Of a DNA stretch of 18,698 bases, positions 7,008 to 14,607 are shown in pieces. The notes under the pieces are model-generated. The model ran no database searches. It was not told the DNA's origin and saw only the letters and a list, made by a program, of their open reading frames with translations. Both the position numbers and the translations under genes were made by a program. Origin of the DNA: Pseudomonadota bacterium. GTDB lineage: Bacteria > Pseudomonadota > Alphaproteobacteria > Rhizobiales > Kaistiaceae. Positions within the stretch are counted from its first letter, which is position 1. Every line of letters begins with the position of its first letter. The stretch spans positions 1-18,698 of the forward strand of contig JAEZEN010000121.1 in assembly GCA_023433185.1 (NCBI GenBank), written 5' to 3'.

Positions 7008-9362
7008 TCAATTGGTCGTCGTGAGACCGGAGACGTTGGCATTGACCGTGCCCTCGGCGAGCGTGCGCAGCAGCAGCCGCACGGTCAGCTGCCGGTCCGG
7101 AATGAGGGTGTTCCGCGTCTCGGTATAGGCGATCGAAAGCGAAACGCAGCTGTCGTCGTATCCGAGCCCGACGCTGTTCTTGCTCACCGACCTGTGCTCG
7201 ACATCGTAGACGGCGGAGCCGAAGAGCTTCCACCGGTCGGCGAAGCGCGCGGTGGCGTTCACGTTGACGAACTGCTGCTGGTCGATGCCGGCCGTCGGCA
7301 CGTCCCGGATGAAGCCGTAGGAGGCCGAAGCCGAGAACCAGTTGATCGTCTGGCTTGCCCCGATCTCCGCCCGCTGCACGGCGAAGTCTTCCTCGTCGAA
7401 TCGGCCGCGGAGCGTCAGCTTCGAGGTGGGCGAGCCGACCGACACGCGTCCCACGTAGTCCGACACGTCCGTCTCGAGGCCCGAGAACGCCCCGACATCG
7501 GCCATGTCCTTGACCGCGAAGGAATTCTTGCCGGCGAGCATCCGCGACTGGCCGAACAGGCCCTCGAGCACGATGTTGTTCTGGAACGTGCCGACGTAGC
7601 GCAGCCCGTAGTTCATGCGGGTGCCGCCCTCGACCCGGTCGAGGCCCGAGAACTTGTCCCGCCGGAACAGGATCGAATCGTCGAACACCAGGCTCTGCGC
7701 ATCGTCGTTGGGCAGTTCGCCCGCATAGGGCTCGTCCGGCCGGGCGACGACCTGCACGATCGGCTCGAAGACGTGCGAGGAGTTTCCGGCCCGCGCCAGA
7801 ATCGGCAGGCTCCACTCGGCGCCGATGGTCGGCATGAACCGGACCGGGGTGTCGTTGGTCGTGAGCTCCGGCCACATCCCGCCGGTGTCGTTCGGGCTCA
7901 TGGAGTAGAAGTCCGCCCGCGCCGAGGCGAAGGTGGTGAGCAGCTGGCCGCCGGGCAGGACCGTCTTCTTCTGCCACTCGAGGTCCTCGGTGACCCGCAG
8001 ATAGTCCCCCGCGAGACCATGATAGAAGGTCTCGCCGCTGACGGTGAACGGATCGGCGGACTCCCGGGTCAGGTTCGTGAGGTTGGAACGGAGCGACAGC
8101 TCGCCGCCGAGGATCGACGAATCGAAGATGTAGTCGTGGTCGATCACCGGCAGCGCCGCGGCCTGCCGGTCCTGATCGTACTTCGCCGCCGTGCTGTCGG
8201 CGAGGATCTGCCAGTGCTGGAGGCGCGCGTCGAAGTAGTTCCGGTCCTTGAGGCCGGTCAGGTAGATCTGCGACAGCGTGCTCGCCTTGTCCTCGTTGAG
8301 CACGTTGTAGTTCTGCGTGAATGTGCGGTCGGTGCTGATCGTCCCGTCCCACCCGAGCGTCCAGTCGCGGCTGAGCGAGAACTTGCCCGTGGTGCGGGCG
8401 CCGCCGCGGAAGTCGCGCTGCGCGAACGTGCCGCCCCCGCTGCTTGTCAGGAAGTTCTCGGGGTTCCGCTGGTCGATGCCGGCCATGCGGAGGGTGAACT
8501 GGCCGTTTGCCAGCCGTTGCCGCCATTCGACGTCGCCCAGGAAGCCCTGCTCGGTGTAGTAGACCGGAGTCAGCGTGACGTCGTAATTGGGTGCGAGGGC
8601 AATGAAGTAGGGGGTGGCGATGGACCAGCCCACATCGTCGCTGTAGCCGAAGGACGGCGCGAGGAAGCCCGACTTCCGCTTCACCGAGGGGTCGGCGATG
8701 GAGAACTTAGGCACCCACGCGAGCGGCAGCCCCATGAACTCGAAGCTGGCATTCTCGAAGTAGACCATCTTCTCGGTATCGTCGACGATGATCCGCTTCG
8801 CCTTGACCTGCCACAGCGGCGGCTTGTCCGGCTTCTCCTCGCAGGGCTCGCAGGCGGTGTAGACGCCGTTGACGAACGTCGTCGTCTCACCCCCGGCGCG
8901 TTCCGCGCGCTCGGCGGCGAAATAGGTCTTGTCCGGGGTCTCGACGCGCAGGGAGGCGACGAAGCCGTCGCGGAAGTCCTCGGTGATGTCGATATCGTCG
9001 GCGTAGATCACCATGCCGCTCGGGTCGGTCATCTTGACGTTGCCGAGTGCGACCAGCTTCGAAATGCTTTTGACGTAGCTCACGCGGTCGGCTTCGAGCG
9101 TATAGCCCATGTAGTAGATCTTGACGTTGCCAACCGCGGCAATCGTCTCCTGATCGTAATCGTAGACGAGTTCCTCGGCCTCCACGAGCATCTGCGACCC
9201 AGCCTTCGGCTTGACCGGAGCATAGTCGACCATCGACACGCCCTGAGCGAGCGACGGCTGGAAGGCTGCGGGCAGGAGGACGAGCGAAAACGCCGCCGCC
9301 GGAATGGCAGCGTGGCGCAACATGCCCCTGATCAGCGTTCGGTAAACCCCCCCGACGCTCAT
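7008..9362 (-). CDS. lptD: LPS-assembly protein LptD (outer-membrane translocon)
   Basis: LptD forms the outer-membrane barrel that, plugged by LptE, inserts LPS into the outer leaflet. The product has 784 residues from ATG 9362, which overlaps the lptG stop as ATGA. A signal peptide ends near residue 39 (SLAQG); Met14 is a possible later start that would trim the N-region. Residues about 55-170 form the OstA/LptA-like jellyroll (EAEELVYDYD, AVGNVKIYY, ADRVSYV), and the rest is a beta-barrel of alternating amphipathic strands. Only three cysteines are present: Cys171 and Cys174 in CEPC, and Cys739 near the C-terminus. E. coli LptD uses four. The frame is open upstream of 9362 into lptG, but that extension has no signal sequence. 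An antisense frame of 765 codons lies opposite it and is judged a shadow. Confidence 0.95.
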   Translation of the reverse strand: MSVGGVYRTLIRGMLRHAAIPAAAFSLVLLPAAFQPSLAQGVSMVDYAPVKPKAGSQMLVEAEELVYDYDQETIAAVGNVKIYYMGYTLEADRVSYVKSISKLVALGNVKMTDPSGMVIYADDIDITEDFRDGFVASLRVETPDKTYFAAERAERAGGETTTFVNGVYTACEPCEEKPDKPPLWQVKAKRIIVDDTEKMVYFENASFEFMGLPLAWVPKFSIADPSVKRKSGFLAPSFGYSDDVGWSIATPYFIALAPNYDVTLTPVYYTEQGFLGDVEWRQRLANGQFTLRMAGIDQRNPENFLTSSGGGTFAQRDFRGGARTTGKFSLSRDWTLGWDGTISTDRTFTQNYNVLNEDKASTLSQIYLTGLKDRNYFDARLQHWQILADSTAAKYDQDRQAAALPVIDHDYIFDSSILGGELSLRSNLTNLTRESADPFTVSGETFYHGLAGDYLRVTEDLEWQKKTVLPGGQLLTTFASARADFYSMSPNDTGGMWPELTTNDTPVRFMPTIGAEWSLPILARAGNSSHVFEPIVQVVARPDEPYAGELPNDDAQSLVFDDSILFRRDKFSGLDRVEGGTRMNYGLRYVGTFQNNIVLEGLFGQSRMLAGKNSFAVKDMADVGAFSGLETDVSDYVGRVSVGSPTSKLTLRGRFDEEDFAVQRAEIGASQTINWFSASASYGFIRDVPTAGIDQQQFVNVNATARFADRWKLFGSAVYDVEHRSVSKNSVGLGYDDSCVSLSIAYTETRNTLIPDRQLTVRLLLRTLAEGTVNANVSGLTTTN

Positions 9363-10444
9363 CCGTCCTCCAGATGCAGGAGCGCGGTCGCCCCCATCAG
9401 CAAAGTCACGATCGCCGGAAGCCAGGCTGCCAGCGGCGGCGGCACGATCCCTCCGCTCCCGAGGTCCCACGCGATCTTGGACACAACATAAAGCATGAAG
9501 CCTACGCCGACACCAGCCAAAATCATGTTCCCGACCTCGTGGGAACGGGAGAATCGCAAGGATACGATGGCAGCGATCAGCACCATTGCCAACAGCACAA
9601 TCGGTCGCGAGAGAAGCGTGTTGTAGCGAAGCTCATAGCGTGTCGAGGGAAGCCCTGCGCGTTGTGCCGTGTCGATCAGTCTCGGCAGCTCCCAGAACGA
9701 TATCGCATCGAGGTTATCAAAGGTTTCCCGAACCTGGTCCCGCGTCAATGTGGTCGGGAGGCGATAGTCCGCCACCTTCTGCGGAGCCTGCTCGAGGCGG
9801 GTAACCATGGCGTCGTCGATCTGCCATTCGCCGGGGGTGTAGCGGGCGGTCTGGGCGTCGATTCGCTCCCGGAACGACCCGTCTTCGTTGAATGCGAAGG
9901 CGGTGACTTCGGAGAGCGTCATGCCGTCCTCGGAGGTCTTGAGGGCACCGATCAGCGACTCCCGGCCCTCGCCGGCCTGCCGGATCCAGGTCGGGCCGCT
10001 ATCGCCGCGCTTCGGACGCTTCTCCGTAAGGCTCGCGCGCATCTCGTCCGAAAGGGCCCGAAGCTCCGTCGAGATCGGGTTGTAGATCGTCGTGGCAGCG
10101 ATCCCCAGCAGGAGCCCGACGTTGGCCGCGGGGATCAGGAACTGCCATGCCGAAATGCCGGCGGCGCGGGCGATCACCACCTCGAGACGCCGATTCGCGA
10201 GGATGAATGCCGCGATCGAGCCGAAGAGGGTGGTGAAGGGCAGGATCTCCTCGCAGATGGACGGTACGCGATAGAGGGTCAGGAGGAAAACCTTCACGGG
10301 GTCGAAGTCATCGGCGCCCAGCGTGCGCGTGAAGAATTCCAGGTAGGTGATGATGAATACAAGAAAGAAGAAGAAGAGAAATATGGATATCACCAGCGTC
10401 GCGAACTGGCGCGCGAAGTACAATCCGAGAGTCTTGCCGATCAT
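9359..10444 (-). CDS. lptG: LPS export ABC transporter permease LptG
   Basis: One of the two transmembrane subunits of the LptB2FG extractor, which lifts LPS from the inner membrane onto the LptC/LptA bridge. The 361 residues show the family layout: three N-terminal helices (about 13-36, 63-83, 98-122), a periplasmic beta-jellyroll region (about 130-270), and three C-terminal helices (about 278-296, 306-325, 337-356). EEILPF (65-70) and the cytoplasmic RRLEVVIARAAGIS coupling segment (85-98) are typical. Helix 1 is unusually Phe-rich (IFLFFFFLVF). The start is ATG 10444, twelve bases after the lptF stop, and the end overlaps lptD by four bases. LptG and LptF are paralogues; the C-terminal helices and the order lptF-lptG support this assignment. 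Confidence 0.94.
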   Translation of the reverse strand: MIGKTLGLYFARQFATLVISIFLFFFFLVFIITYLEFFTRTLGADDFDPVKVFLLTLYRVPSICEEILPFTTLFGSIAAFILANRRLEVVIARAAGISAWQFLIPAANVGLLLGIAATTIYNPISTELRALSDEMRASLTEKRPKRGDSGPTWIRQAGEGRESLIGALKTSEDGMTLSEVTAFAFNEDGSFRERIDAQTARYTPGEWQIDDAMVTRLEQAPQKVADYRLPTTLTRDQVRETFDNLDAISFWELPRLIDTAQRAGLPSTRYELRYNTLLSRPIVLLAMVLIAAIVSLRFSRSHEVGNMILAGVGVGFMLYVVSKIAWDLGSGGIVPPPLAAWLPAIVTLLMGATALLHLEDG

Positions 10445-10456
10445 CCTGGTGCCGGA

Positions 10457-11644
10457 CTATGCGCTGCTCTCCGCCACGGCCGGCGCTCGGCGGCGGAACA
10501 GGCTGCGGAAGAAGCGGGCGATCTTCTCGGCGTAGATCAGGAGGAACTCGGGCGGCTTGGGCTGGATGCCGAGCAGGATGAGAACGCAACTGCCGACGAT
10601 GGCGGCAAGCGGAACGAGGTACATGAAGACCGGAGAGATGACCTGATCGCGCGCGGCTATAGCGAGCACGAACTCGAACGCGGCGAGGGCGATGGCCGAG
10701 GTCGCAGCGAGGGCGATCGTCGCAGACCGGCTCTGGCGATGGGTCTCCGCCTGACTGAGGAACAGGAGCGGAATCAGGGCGAAGACCAGCGCATTGATCG
10801 GCGTCGTGAAGCGGGCGTGGATCTCCGCCGCGTACTTGGCCGGCTGCCTCTGGAACAGCCGGTCGTCGGCGTCGGGGTTGAAGAGATATGTCGTCGGCCG
10901 TTCATTCGGCATGAAGACCGGCGCCTTGCCCGGGCTCGAGAAGCTCGAAAGGTCGAATGCATAGGAGCTGAACTGGATGATCGACAGCGTGGAATCGGAT
11001 TCCTTCTTCGTCTGGATCGTGCCGTCGCTCATCACCAGGAAAATGCCGGCGGGGCTGTCGAGTACCGCGCCGCGCTCGGCGATATAGTCCACGCTCTCGT
11101 CGTCATCGCGGCTGTCGGACATGAAGATGCCGCGAAGCGTGCCGTCGGCCAAGCGCTGGCGGAGCTGGAAGTAAAGGCCGTTCTCGATCTTCACGAACTC
11201 GCCTTCACGCAGGATCGAGGTGAGGAGGTTGCCGTTCACCTCGGAGCGGAGCTCGCGCCACAGTCGCATCGACAGGGGTGACATCCAGAGGGTCATGGAT
11301 GCCATGAACACCGTGACCGCCAGACCCGCGATCAGCACCGGCTTGAGCAGCCACCACTGCTTGGTGCCCGCGGCATTGATCACCACCAGTTCGGACCCCT
11401 GGTTCATCGAATTGAACGTGTAGATGACGGCGAGCATGAGGGCGATCGGCGCCGTGACCGTCGTCAGCGAGGGGAGGAGGAGGAGGGTGATCTTGAAGAA
11501 GGTCACGATGGTCTGGCCCATCGCCGAGACGAGATCGAACTGACGGAGGGCCTGGGTGAGCCAGACGGTCACCGTCAGGGCGGCGAACCCCATCATGAAC
11601 GCGCGCGCGATCTTGGCGAAGATGTACTGCTCGATCTGCGTCAT
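10457..11644 (-). CDS. lptF: LPS export ABC transporter permease LptF
   Basis: Partner permease of LptG in the LptB2FG LPS extractor. The chosen start, ATG 11644, gives 395 residues beginning MTQIEQYIF, matching the usual LptF opening of a short cytoplasmic piece with an (I/L)ERYIF-like motif. N-terminal helices lie at about 17-35, 47-77 and 100-122. ELVVINAAGTKQWWLLKP is the coupling segment. A periplasmic jellyroll (EGEFVKIENGLYF, DESVDYIAERGAVLD) follows, then three C-terminal helices at about 275-355 and a basic cytoplasmic tail. ATG 11656 or 11689 would add 4 or 15 residues. It is the first gene of the minus-strand operon, so its promoter should lie in the 160 bases shared with the divergent glycosyltransferase gene. 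lptB and lptC are not in the window. Confidence 0.93.
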   Translation of the reverse strand: MTQIEQYIFAKIARAFMMGFAALTVTVWLTQALRQFDLVSAMGQTIVTFFKITLLLLPSLTTVTAPIALMLAVIYTFNSMNQGSELVVINAAGTKQWWLLKPVLIAGLAVTVFMASMTLWMSPLSMRLWRELRSEVNGNLLTSILREGEFVKIENGLYFQLRQRLADGTLRGIFMSDSRDDDESVDYIAERGAVLDSPAGIFLVMSDGTIQTKKESDSTLSIIQFSSYAFDLSSFSSPGKAPVFMPNERPTTYLFNPDADDRLFQRQPAKYAAEIHARFTTPINALVFALIPLLFLSQAETHRQSRSATIALAATSAIALAAFEFVLAIAARDQVISPVFMYLVPLAAIVGSCVLILLGIQPKPPEFLLIYAEKIARFFRSLFRRRAPAVAESSA

Positions 11645-11804
11645 CGGCCCGATCATACCCGGCCCACGCCCCTTCCGGCTACGGTTCATTCAGGTGCACC
11701 CGACGGCTCGGCTGGACACCCCGGGACCGAAGGGATAAGGACACCGGCAGGCGGTCGGCCCGGACCTAAGGCTGGCGTCGTGGCTTTTTTGAGGGACGTG
11801 GACC
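11645..11804. promoter_or_regulatory. divergent intergenic region between lptF and the glycosyltransferase unit
   Basis: This 160-base region must hold the start signals for the minus-strand lpt operon and probably for the plus-strand glycosyltransferase pair. The best sigma-70-like piece seen is TGGACA at 11713-11718, but the only AT-rich match downstream (GATAAG, 11734-11739) is 15 bases away and weak, so I assign no promoter. An imperfect inverted repeat (GGACCG near 11724, CGGTCGG near 11752) and a T6 run at 11785-11790 are also present. GAGGGA at 11791-11796 is a good ribosome site for the TTG at 11805. Confidence 0.4.
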
Positions 11805-13013
11805 TTGGCGGATGACGGTCTCCCGGCCGGGGACATGACCAGATCCCGCCGTCGTCCGCCGCCCGCGGCTCCGGACAATGGCGTGCCCCAGGCCGCGGCG
11901 CTCGACGCGCTCCCGGACTCGCGGGACTACGCACCGGCCGAGATCACGATCGTCATTCCCACCCTCAACGAGCGCGACAACGTGCCCGTTCTCATCGATC
12001 GGATCGCGGCCGCCCTCGACGGGATCGTCTGGGAAGCCGTGATCGTCGATGACGATTCGCAGGACGGAACCATCGACGTGGTCCGCGCGCTGGCCTGCCG
12101 GACGCCTCGCATCCGGGGGCTTCGCCGCGTCCGCCGTCGCGGGCTCGCGGGAGCCTCCCTCGAGGGGATGCTGGCCAGCGCCGCCCCCTTCGTTGCCCTG
12201 ATCGACGCAGACCTCCAGCACGACGAGACGCGTCTTCGCACGATGCTCGAGATCCTCCGGAGCGGGGAAGCCGATGTCGTCGTCGGCAGCCGCTATGTCG
12301 ACGGCATCGAGACGGGCGGGCTCAGCGAGGTGCGCCACAAGGGCAGCCGGCTCGCGACCTGGCTTGCCCAGAACCTGCTCAAGGCGCCGCTGAGCGATCC
12401 GATGAGCGGCTTCTTCGCAATCCGCCGCGATGTCGTGGAGGCGGTCGCACCGCGCCTCTCCGACCAGGGTTTCAAGGTCCTCCTCGATATCCTCGCCTCG
12501 GCCCCCGAGCCCCTGCGCATCCGCGAGGTCCCCTACGTCTTCAAGGCGCGCCTGCACGGCGAGAGCAAGCTCGATGCCGCCGTGGTGTTCGAATATCTCG
12601 GCCTTGTCGTCGCCAAGCTGAGCGGTGACCTGGTGTCCATCCGCTTCCTGATGTTCGCGATGGTCGGCGCCTCGGGGGTCTTCGTCAACATGGCGGTGCT
12701 CTGGGCCGTCCTCGCGGTCGGTGCGGGCTTCGCGACGGCCCAGACGATCGCGATGCTTGCGGCGATGGCGTCCAACTACACGCTCAACAACGCGCTCACC
12801 TATCGCGACCGCCGGCGGCGCGGTTGGCGTTTCGTGACCGGCCTGTTCCTCTTCGCCGCGCTCTGCAGCGTCGGGGTGGTCGGGGGCGTCGGCGTCTCGA
12901 CCTTCATCTACCAGCAGGGACCAGCCTGGTGGCTCGCCGGCCTGGCCGGTGCTGCGGTCGGAACGCTGTGGAACTACGTGACCAGTACCGCCATCACCTG
13001 GCGGGCGCGGTGA
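11805..13013 (+). CDS. GT2 polyprenyl-phosphate glycosyltransferase fused to a GtrA-like membrane domain
   Basis: Predicted to transfer a sugar from a nucleotide donor to polyprenyl phosphate at the cytoplasmic face (DPM1/DPG synthase-like). Of 402 residues, 1-45 are a Pro/Arg/Ala-rich leader. The GT2 domain spans about 46-255: TIVIPTLNERDNV, VDDDSQDGT (81-89), the DxD-type DADLQHD (134-140), DPMSGFFAIRRDV, and QGFKVLLDIL (221-230), typical of dolichol-phosphate mannosyltransferase-like enzymes. A GtrA-type domain with about four helices spans 278-400, including FAMVGASGVFVN, NYTLNNALTYRDR and NYVTSTAITW. The TTG start has GAGGGA eight bases upstream. ATG 11835, preceded by GGGG, would remove ten leader residues. 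The last bases overlap the GT39 start as GTGA. The sugar (mannose, glucose, galacturonate or other) cannot be read from sequence. Confidence 0.9.
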   Translation: MADDGLPAGDMTRSRRRPPPAAPDNGVPQAAALDALPDSRDYAPAEITIVIPTLNERDNVPVLIDRIAAALDGIVWEAVIVDDDSQDGTIDVVRALACRTPRIRGLRRVRRRGLAGASLEGMLASAAPFVALIDADLQHDETRLRTMLEILRSGEADVVVGSRYVDGIETGGLSEVRHKGSRLATWLAQNLLKAPLSDPMSGFFAIRRDVVEAVAPRLSDQGFKVLLDILASAPEPLRIREVPYVFKARLHGESKLDAAVVFEYLGLVVAKLSGDLVSIRFLMFAMVGASGVFVNMAVLWAVLAVGAGFATAQTIAMLAAMASNYTLNNALTYRDRRRRGWRFVTGLFLFAALCSVGVVGGVGVSTFIYQQGPAWWLAGLAGAAVGTLWNYVTSTAITWRAR

Positions 13014-14497
13014 ACCCGAAGCCTGCGGACGCGCGCGCCTGGGTGGTTCCGGCCGCCATCGTCGCGGCGTTGACCGTCTTCCGATTCTGGGCCTCGGCCC
13101 ATGTCCCGCTTGCCCCGGACGAGACCTATTACTGGCTCTGGTCGCGCGCCCCGGCGGCCGGCTACTACGACCATCCGCCGATGGTTGCCTGGTGGATCTG
13201 GGCCTCCACGTCGCTCTTCGGCGACGGCCCTTTCGGCGTGCGCGCGCTGTCCGTGGCCGCCGCCGCCATCACATCCTACGCGATCTACGCGACGGCGCGG
13301 AACCTCGGCTTCGGGACGGCGACCTCGGCCCGGGGTGCGCTGTGGCTGAATGCGACGATCCTGATCGGCGCCGGAGCGATCCTGATCACCCCGGATTCGC
13401 CCTCCGTCCTGTTCTGGGCGCTGGCGGTCTGGGTGATCGCCGACATCCGGCGCACCGGCGACGGCTGGCTGTGGTTGCTCGCCGGCTTTTTCGCCGGGCT
13501 CGGGCTGCTCTCCAAGTACACCAACCTCTTCCTCGGCGTCGGCATCGTGCTCTGGCTGGTGCTCGAGCGCGACGCGCGGCGCTGGTTTCTCAGCCCCTGG
13601 CTCTGGGTCGGCGGGCTGGTGGCCATCGTCACGTTCCTTCCCGTGCTGCTGTGGAACGCCGCCCACGACTGGATCTCGTTCGAGAAGCAGTTCGGCCGGA
13701 TCGCCGCGGAGACGCTCCAGCCCGGCTACGTCCTCGAATTCGTCGCCTCGCAGTTCGGCCTGCTCAATCCGCCGATTGCGATCTTCGCCGCGATCGGGCT
13801 CTGCCTCGGCGCGCGGGCGCTCCTCCGGCGACGGAACGCCCAGGACGGGGCGATGCTGTTCCTCGCCACGCTCTGCGTGCCGCTCATCCTCTACATGCTC
13901 TCCCATGCGCTGCATGCCCGGGTCCAGGGCAACTGGCTCGCGCCCGTCTTCCCCGCACTTGCGCTGCTTGGCGCGGCGGCGGCCCTCGGATGCACGTCGC
14001 GGGCGATGCGCGGTCTTGCCGCCCTTGCCACCCCGGTGGGCATCGGCGTTTCGGTTCTCGTGCTCTTCTACTTCATGGCCCCCGGGCCGACGCCGTTCGG
14101 CCAGCGGACCCCTGCGGAGCGCTTCGTTGGGTGGAGCGGCCTCGCGGCGAAGGTCGGGGACCTCATGACCGAGACGGGGGCGACATGGGTGGCGACCGGC
14201 GAGTACGCGCTCACCGGACAGCTCGCCTATCATGGCCTCGGGCCGGAACGCGTCCAGCAGGTCGACCAGCGCGAGCGCTACCTGTTCGACCCGGTCGAGG
14301 ACGCGGTCGCCGAAGGACCCGCGCTGCTCGTGCTCGCCAGCGAGCGGAGCCGGCTTGCCAAGTACCGGCGCTGCTTCGAGAGCCTCGAACCCGTCGGCGA
14401 GATCGAGCGGATCGGTCCGGACGGGCCGGTCGCCGCCTATCGCGTCTGGCTCGCGGCCGGGGCCCGCAGCGACATTCTCAGCCGTGGCTGCCGCTAG
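13010..14497 (+). CDS. GT39 (ArnT/PMT-like) membrane glycosyltransferase
   Basis: A multi-pass inner-membrane GT-C enzyme expected to use a polyprenyl-phosphate sugar to glycosylate an acceptor on the periplasmic side. The 495 residues begin at GTG 13010, inside the GTGA overlap with the GT2 gene and shortly after a GGCGGG site, so the two are translationally coupled. Family marks are APDETYYW with the catalytic-type Asp37-Glu38 in the first periplasmic loop, YYDHPP (52-57), TPDSP (127-131) and GLLSKYT (165-171). About ten to twelve hydrophobic segments run to residue 360. The last ~135 residues form a soluble periplasmic domain (WVATGEYALTGQLAYH). The frame is open upstream in the GT2 gene, but that sequence is Arg-rich shadow. 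The acceptor is unknown; the lpt neighbours hint at LPS or lipid A. Confidence 0.9.
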   Translation: MNPKPADARAWVVPAAIVAALTVFRFWASAHVPLAPDETYYWLWSRAPAAGYYDHPPMVAWWIWASTSLFGDGPFGVRALSVAAAAITSYAIYATARNLGFGTATSARGALWLNATILIGAGAILITPDSPSVLFWALAVWVIADIRRTGDGWLWLLAGFFAGLGLLSKYTNLFLGVGIVLWLVLERDARRWFLSPWLWVGGLVAIVTFLPVLLWNAAHDWISFEKQFGRIAAETLQPGYVLEFVASQFGLLNPPIAIFAAIGLCLGARALLRRRNAQDGAMLFLATLCVPLILYMLSHALHARVQGNWLAPVFPALALLGAAAALGCTSRAMRGLAALATPVGIGVSVLVLFYFMAPGPTPFGQRTPAERFVGWSGLAAKVGDLMTETGATWVATGEYALTGQLAYHGLGPERVQQVDQRERYLFDPVEDAVAEGPALLVLASERSRLAKYRRCFESLEPVGEIERIGPDGPVAAYRVWLAAGARSDILSRGCR

Positions 14498-14607
14498 GCA
14501 GATTCCGACGATGGCAGTGGACTTCGTGACGGCGAAACCGCAAACAGGCCCGAGATGAAGGCAGTCCCCGCTGCCGCCGCCAGGACGAAGCCGAGAGGGT
14601 GGATGAA

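Noticed and set aside
7194..9491. A 765-codon open frame on the plus strand opposite lptD
   Set aside because: Its translation has no recognisable domain, is dominated by Arg, Gly, Val and Asp as expected from the antisense of a GC-rich gene, and lacks a ribosome site. lptD on the other strand is a clear family match.
9374..11281. A 635-codon plus-strand frame opposite lptG and lptF
   Set aside because: Runs antisense across two genuine permease genes and their junction, with charged low-complexity translation and no family motif.
11770..11790. Intrinsic terminator ending in the T6 run before the GT2 gene
   Set aside because: The only stem is about five pairs with a G-U and a poor loop, and no gene ends just upstream on the plus strand.
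14498..14607. Small GGCAG/CTGCC hairpins between GT39 and pepA as terminators
   Set aside because: Stems are only 5 bp with no U tract, at the level expected by chance in GC-rich DNA. They do not show where the pepA transcript begins.
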